From NCBI GenBank assembly GCA_036308445.1, contig JAXJVS010000058.1, positions 1-6,440 on the forward strand: DNA of 6,440 bases. The letters are read 5' to 3'. The stretch is from MGBC113645 sp036308445. GTDB lineage: Bacteria > Bacillota_I > Bacilli_A > Erysipelotrichales > Coprobacillaceae. Within the stretch, counting starts at the first letter, position 1, and each line of letters begins with the position of its first letter. This document shows, piece after piece, positions 5,691-6,440 of this stretch. The position numbers and the translations under genes are program-made. The notes beneath the pieces are model-generated. The model saw only the letters and a program-made list of their open reading frames with translations, had not been told where the DNA came from and ran no database searches.

Positions 5691-6263
5691 ATGAATCCTC
5701 AAGTAAAAAATACTTTATTAGAAATGTTGCCTATATATGGTACTTATAAAAGTGCTGAGAGATTTATAAACAATCCAACATGGGCAGGTGCTGGAGAAAC
5801 AGCACTATCTTTATTAGGCGATGTTGCAAGTTTAGCTGGTGTGGGATTAGTAGCAAAAGGAGCCTCCGCTGCTGGAAAAGCTGCTAAAGCTTATAAAGTA
5901 GCGGACAAAGCTTCGGACGCACTTGCAGCAACACAAAAAGCTAATGATGTAACTCCTTTAATTCGACAGTACAAACATAATAACAATGTTGTTAAATCTG
6001 CGTCTTTAATGAATGAACCTAAAGCGCAAGCATTAATACCAAGAAGAATTAAAGCTAATCAAGCATTAAAACAAGAAATCGTACAAAAACAAAACAAGAT
6101 AGATAATGCTTATAATAATGTAGTTAACGCAAATAAAAAGGCTAGCAACTTAGTTACAAAGTCTAAACAGTACTATAATATGGCTAAACCCCTCCCTATA
6201 GCTGCTGTAGGAGCAGAAGCTTCTACGAGAGCTGTTAATCCACGAACATTTGATAATGAATAA
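5691..6263 (+). CDS. Ala/Gly-rich hydrophobic, coiled-coil protein (putative ejected virion protein)
   Basis: A 190-aa protein not recognised by family. Residues 1-24 are mildly hydrophobic (L-L-E-M-L-P-I-Y-G-T-Y). N27-N-P-T-W31 is followed by a hydrophobic, small-residue segment at about 32-66 (T-A-L-S-L-L-G-D-V-A-S-L-A-G-V-G-L-V-A). A Lys/Ala-rich amphipathic stretch follows (67-86), then a polar helix or coiled coil from about 120 to 162, and a second weak hydrophobic patch at 168-175. There is no cysteine and no signal peptide. The N-P-x-W plus S-L-L arrangement echoes residues 212-245 of the 668-aa protein, suggesting the same membrane-active design. It lies 14 nt after the lysozyme gene and just before a terminator, as last gene of the operon. 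It could be a small pore or ejection protein or a structural cement protein; a cytoplasmic role is not excluded. Confidence 0.8.
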   Translation: MNPQVKNTLLEMLPIYGTYKSAERFINNPTWAGAGETALSLLGDVASLAGVGLVAKGASAAGKAAKAYKVADKASDALAATQKANDVTPLIRQYKHNNNVVKSASLMNEPKAQALIPRRIKANQALKQEIVQKQNKIDNAYNNVVNANKKASNLVTKSKQYYNMAKPLPIAAVGAEASTRAVNPRTFDNE

Positions 6264-6268
6264 AAATA

Positions 6269-6309
6269 AACCCGACTTAGCTTAATCGCTAGGCCGGGTT
6301 TTCTTATTT
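6269..6309 (+). terminator. Intrinsic terminator, probably bidirectional
   Basis: A 13-nt arm (6269-6281) pairs with 6288-6300 around a 6-nt loop. The stem has a single A-C mismatch and one G-T wobble, and GC-rich pairs near the base. The plus-strand transcript continues into a T-rich tract (6299-6309). The plus-strand A-rich run at 6261-6268 gives the minus strand a T tract too. The hairpin sits 5 nt after the stop at 6263 and 3 nt beyond the stop of the convergent minus-strand gene, so it can end both transcripts. Confidence 0.9.
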
Positions 6310-6429
6310 ACAACACTCTGCGTAACTTTCACAAAGCTGTTTTATGTGATCTATTTTTGGGTTCTTTCTATTGACAAACCAAACAATTATCCATAGTAAC
6401 ATAAACACTCCTGTTACAATAACATACAT
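6304..6429 (-). CDS. Tiny single-pass membrane protein, possibly extending past the window
   Basis: A 41-aa frame on the minus strand, from ATG 6429-6427 to TAA 6306-6304, remaining open upstream to the window edge, so the true start may lie outside. The N-terminal half is a clear hydrophobic helix (residues about 2-19, V-I-V-T-G-V-F-M-L-L-W-I-I-V-W-F-V) followed by N-R-K, which by the positive-inside rule would place the short C-terminal tail (with three cysteines, ending A-E-C-C-K) in the cytoplasm. A second ATG (codon 10) has GGAG five bases upstream, which is unusual in this window but would halve the helix. Small membrane proteins near phage lysozymes can be holins or superinfection-exclusion proteins, but this gene faces the lysozyme operon from the other strand, so no role is assigned. 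It shares the terminator with that operon. Confidence 0.6.
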   Translation of the reverse strand: MYVIVTGVFMLLWIIVWFVNRKNPKIDHIKQLCESYAECCK

Positions 6430-6440
6430 ATGGCATAGGG

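Overview
This window looks like part of a large, AT-rich tailed-phage genome infecting Bacteroidales, most likely a crAss-like (Crassvirales) phage or close relative. The basis is threefold. First, the 340-aa lysozyme gene has an N-terminal block (Gly-Ser-Gly-Ile-His-Ile-Lys-Lys ... Arg-Gly-Lys-Phe-Thr ... Ala-Thr-Phe-Ala-x-Asn) of a kind I associate with virion proteins of gut Bacteroidales phages. Second, genes are tightly packed, almost all end in TAA, and lack Shine-Dalgarno sequences, as in Bacteroidetes. Third, the mix of small zinc-binding proteins, a DUF2158-like protein, a PD-(D/E)XK nuclease and large virion-type proteins is typical of such phages. The lineage is inferred by recognition, not by a database search.

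Left arm (about 1-2411, all minus strand): a compact leftward operon with gaps of 1-4 nt. In transcription order it holds a RecB/Cas4-like PD-(D/E)XK nuclease, two small paralogous Cys-rich zinc-binding proteins whose genes overlap, a GroES-like co-chaperonin domain protein with an N-terminal helical extension, a DUF2158-like small protein, and a coiled-coil protein cut off by the window's left edge.

Divergent junction (about 2406-2563): about 150 bp of extremely AT-rich DNA separating the two arms. It contains a five-copy 7-bp tandem repeat at the nuclease start, a 16-bp perfect palindrome and a rightward match to the Bacteroides -7 box (TAnnTTTG).

Right arm (2564-6263, plus strand): three genes that look like virion or ejection-cargo proteins. 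These are a 668-aa protein with a coiled coil, a Gly/Ala-rich hydrophobic segment and a possible GNAT-like C-terminal domain; a 340-aa phage tail lysozyme; and a 190-aa protein with a hydrophobic Ala/Gly-rich segment followed by a coiled coil. They would plausibly act together at infection: degrade peptidoglycan, insert in or cross the membrane, and deliver cargo. The arm ends at a strong hairpin terminator (6269-6309) with T-rich tracts on both sides, placed to serve also the convergent minus-strand gene at the right edge (6304-6429), which encodes a tiny single-pass membrane protein.

I see no tRNA, rRNA, CRISPR array, insertion sequence or attachment site.
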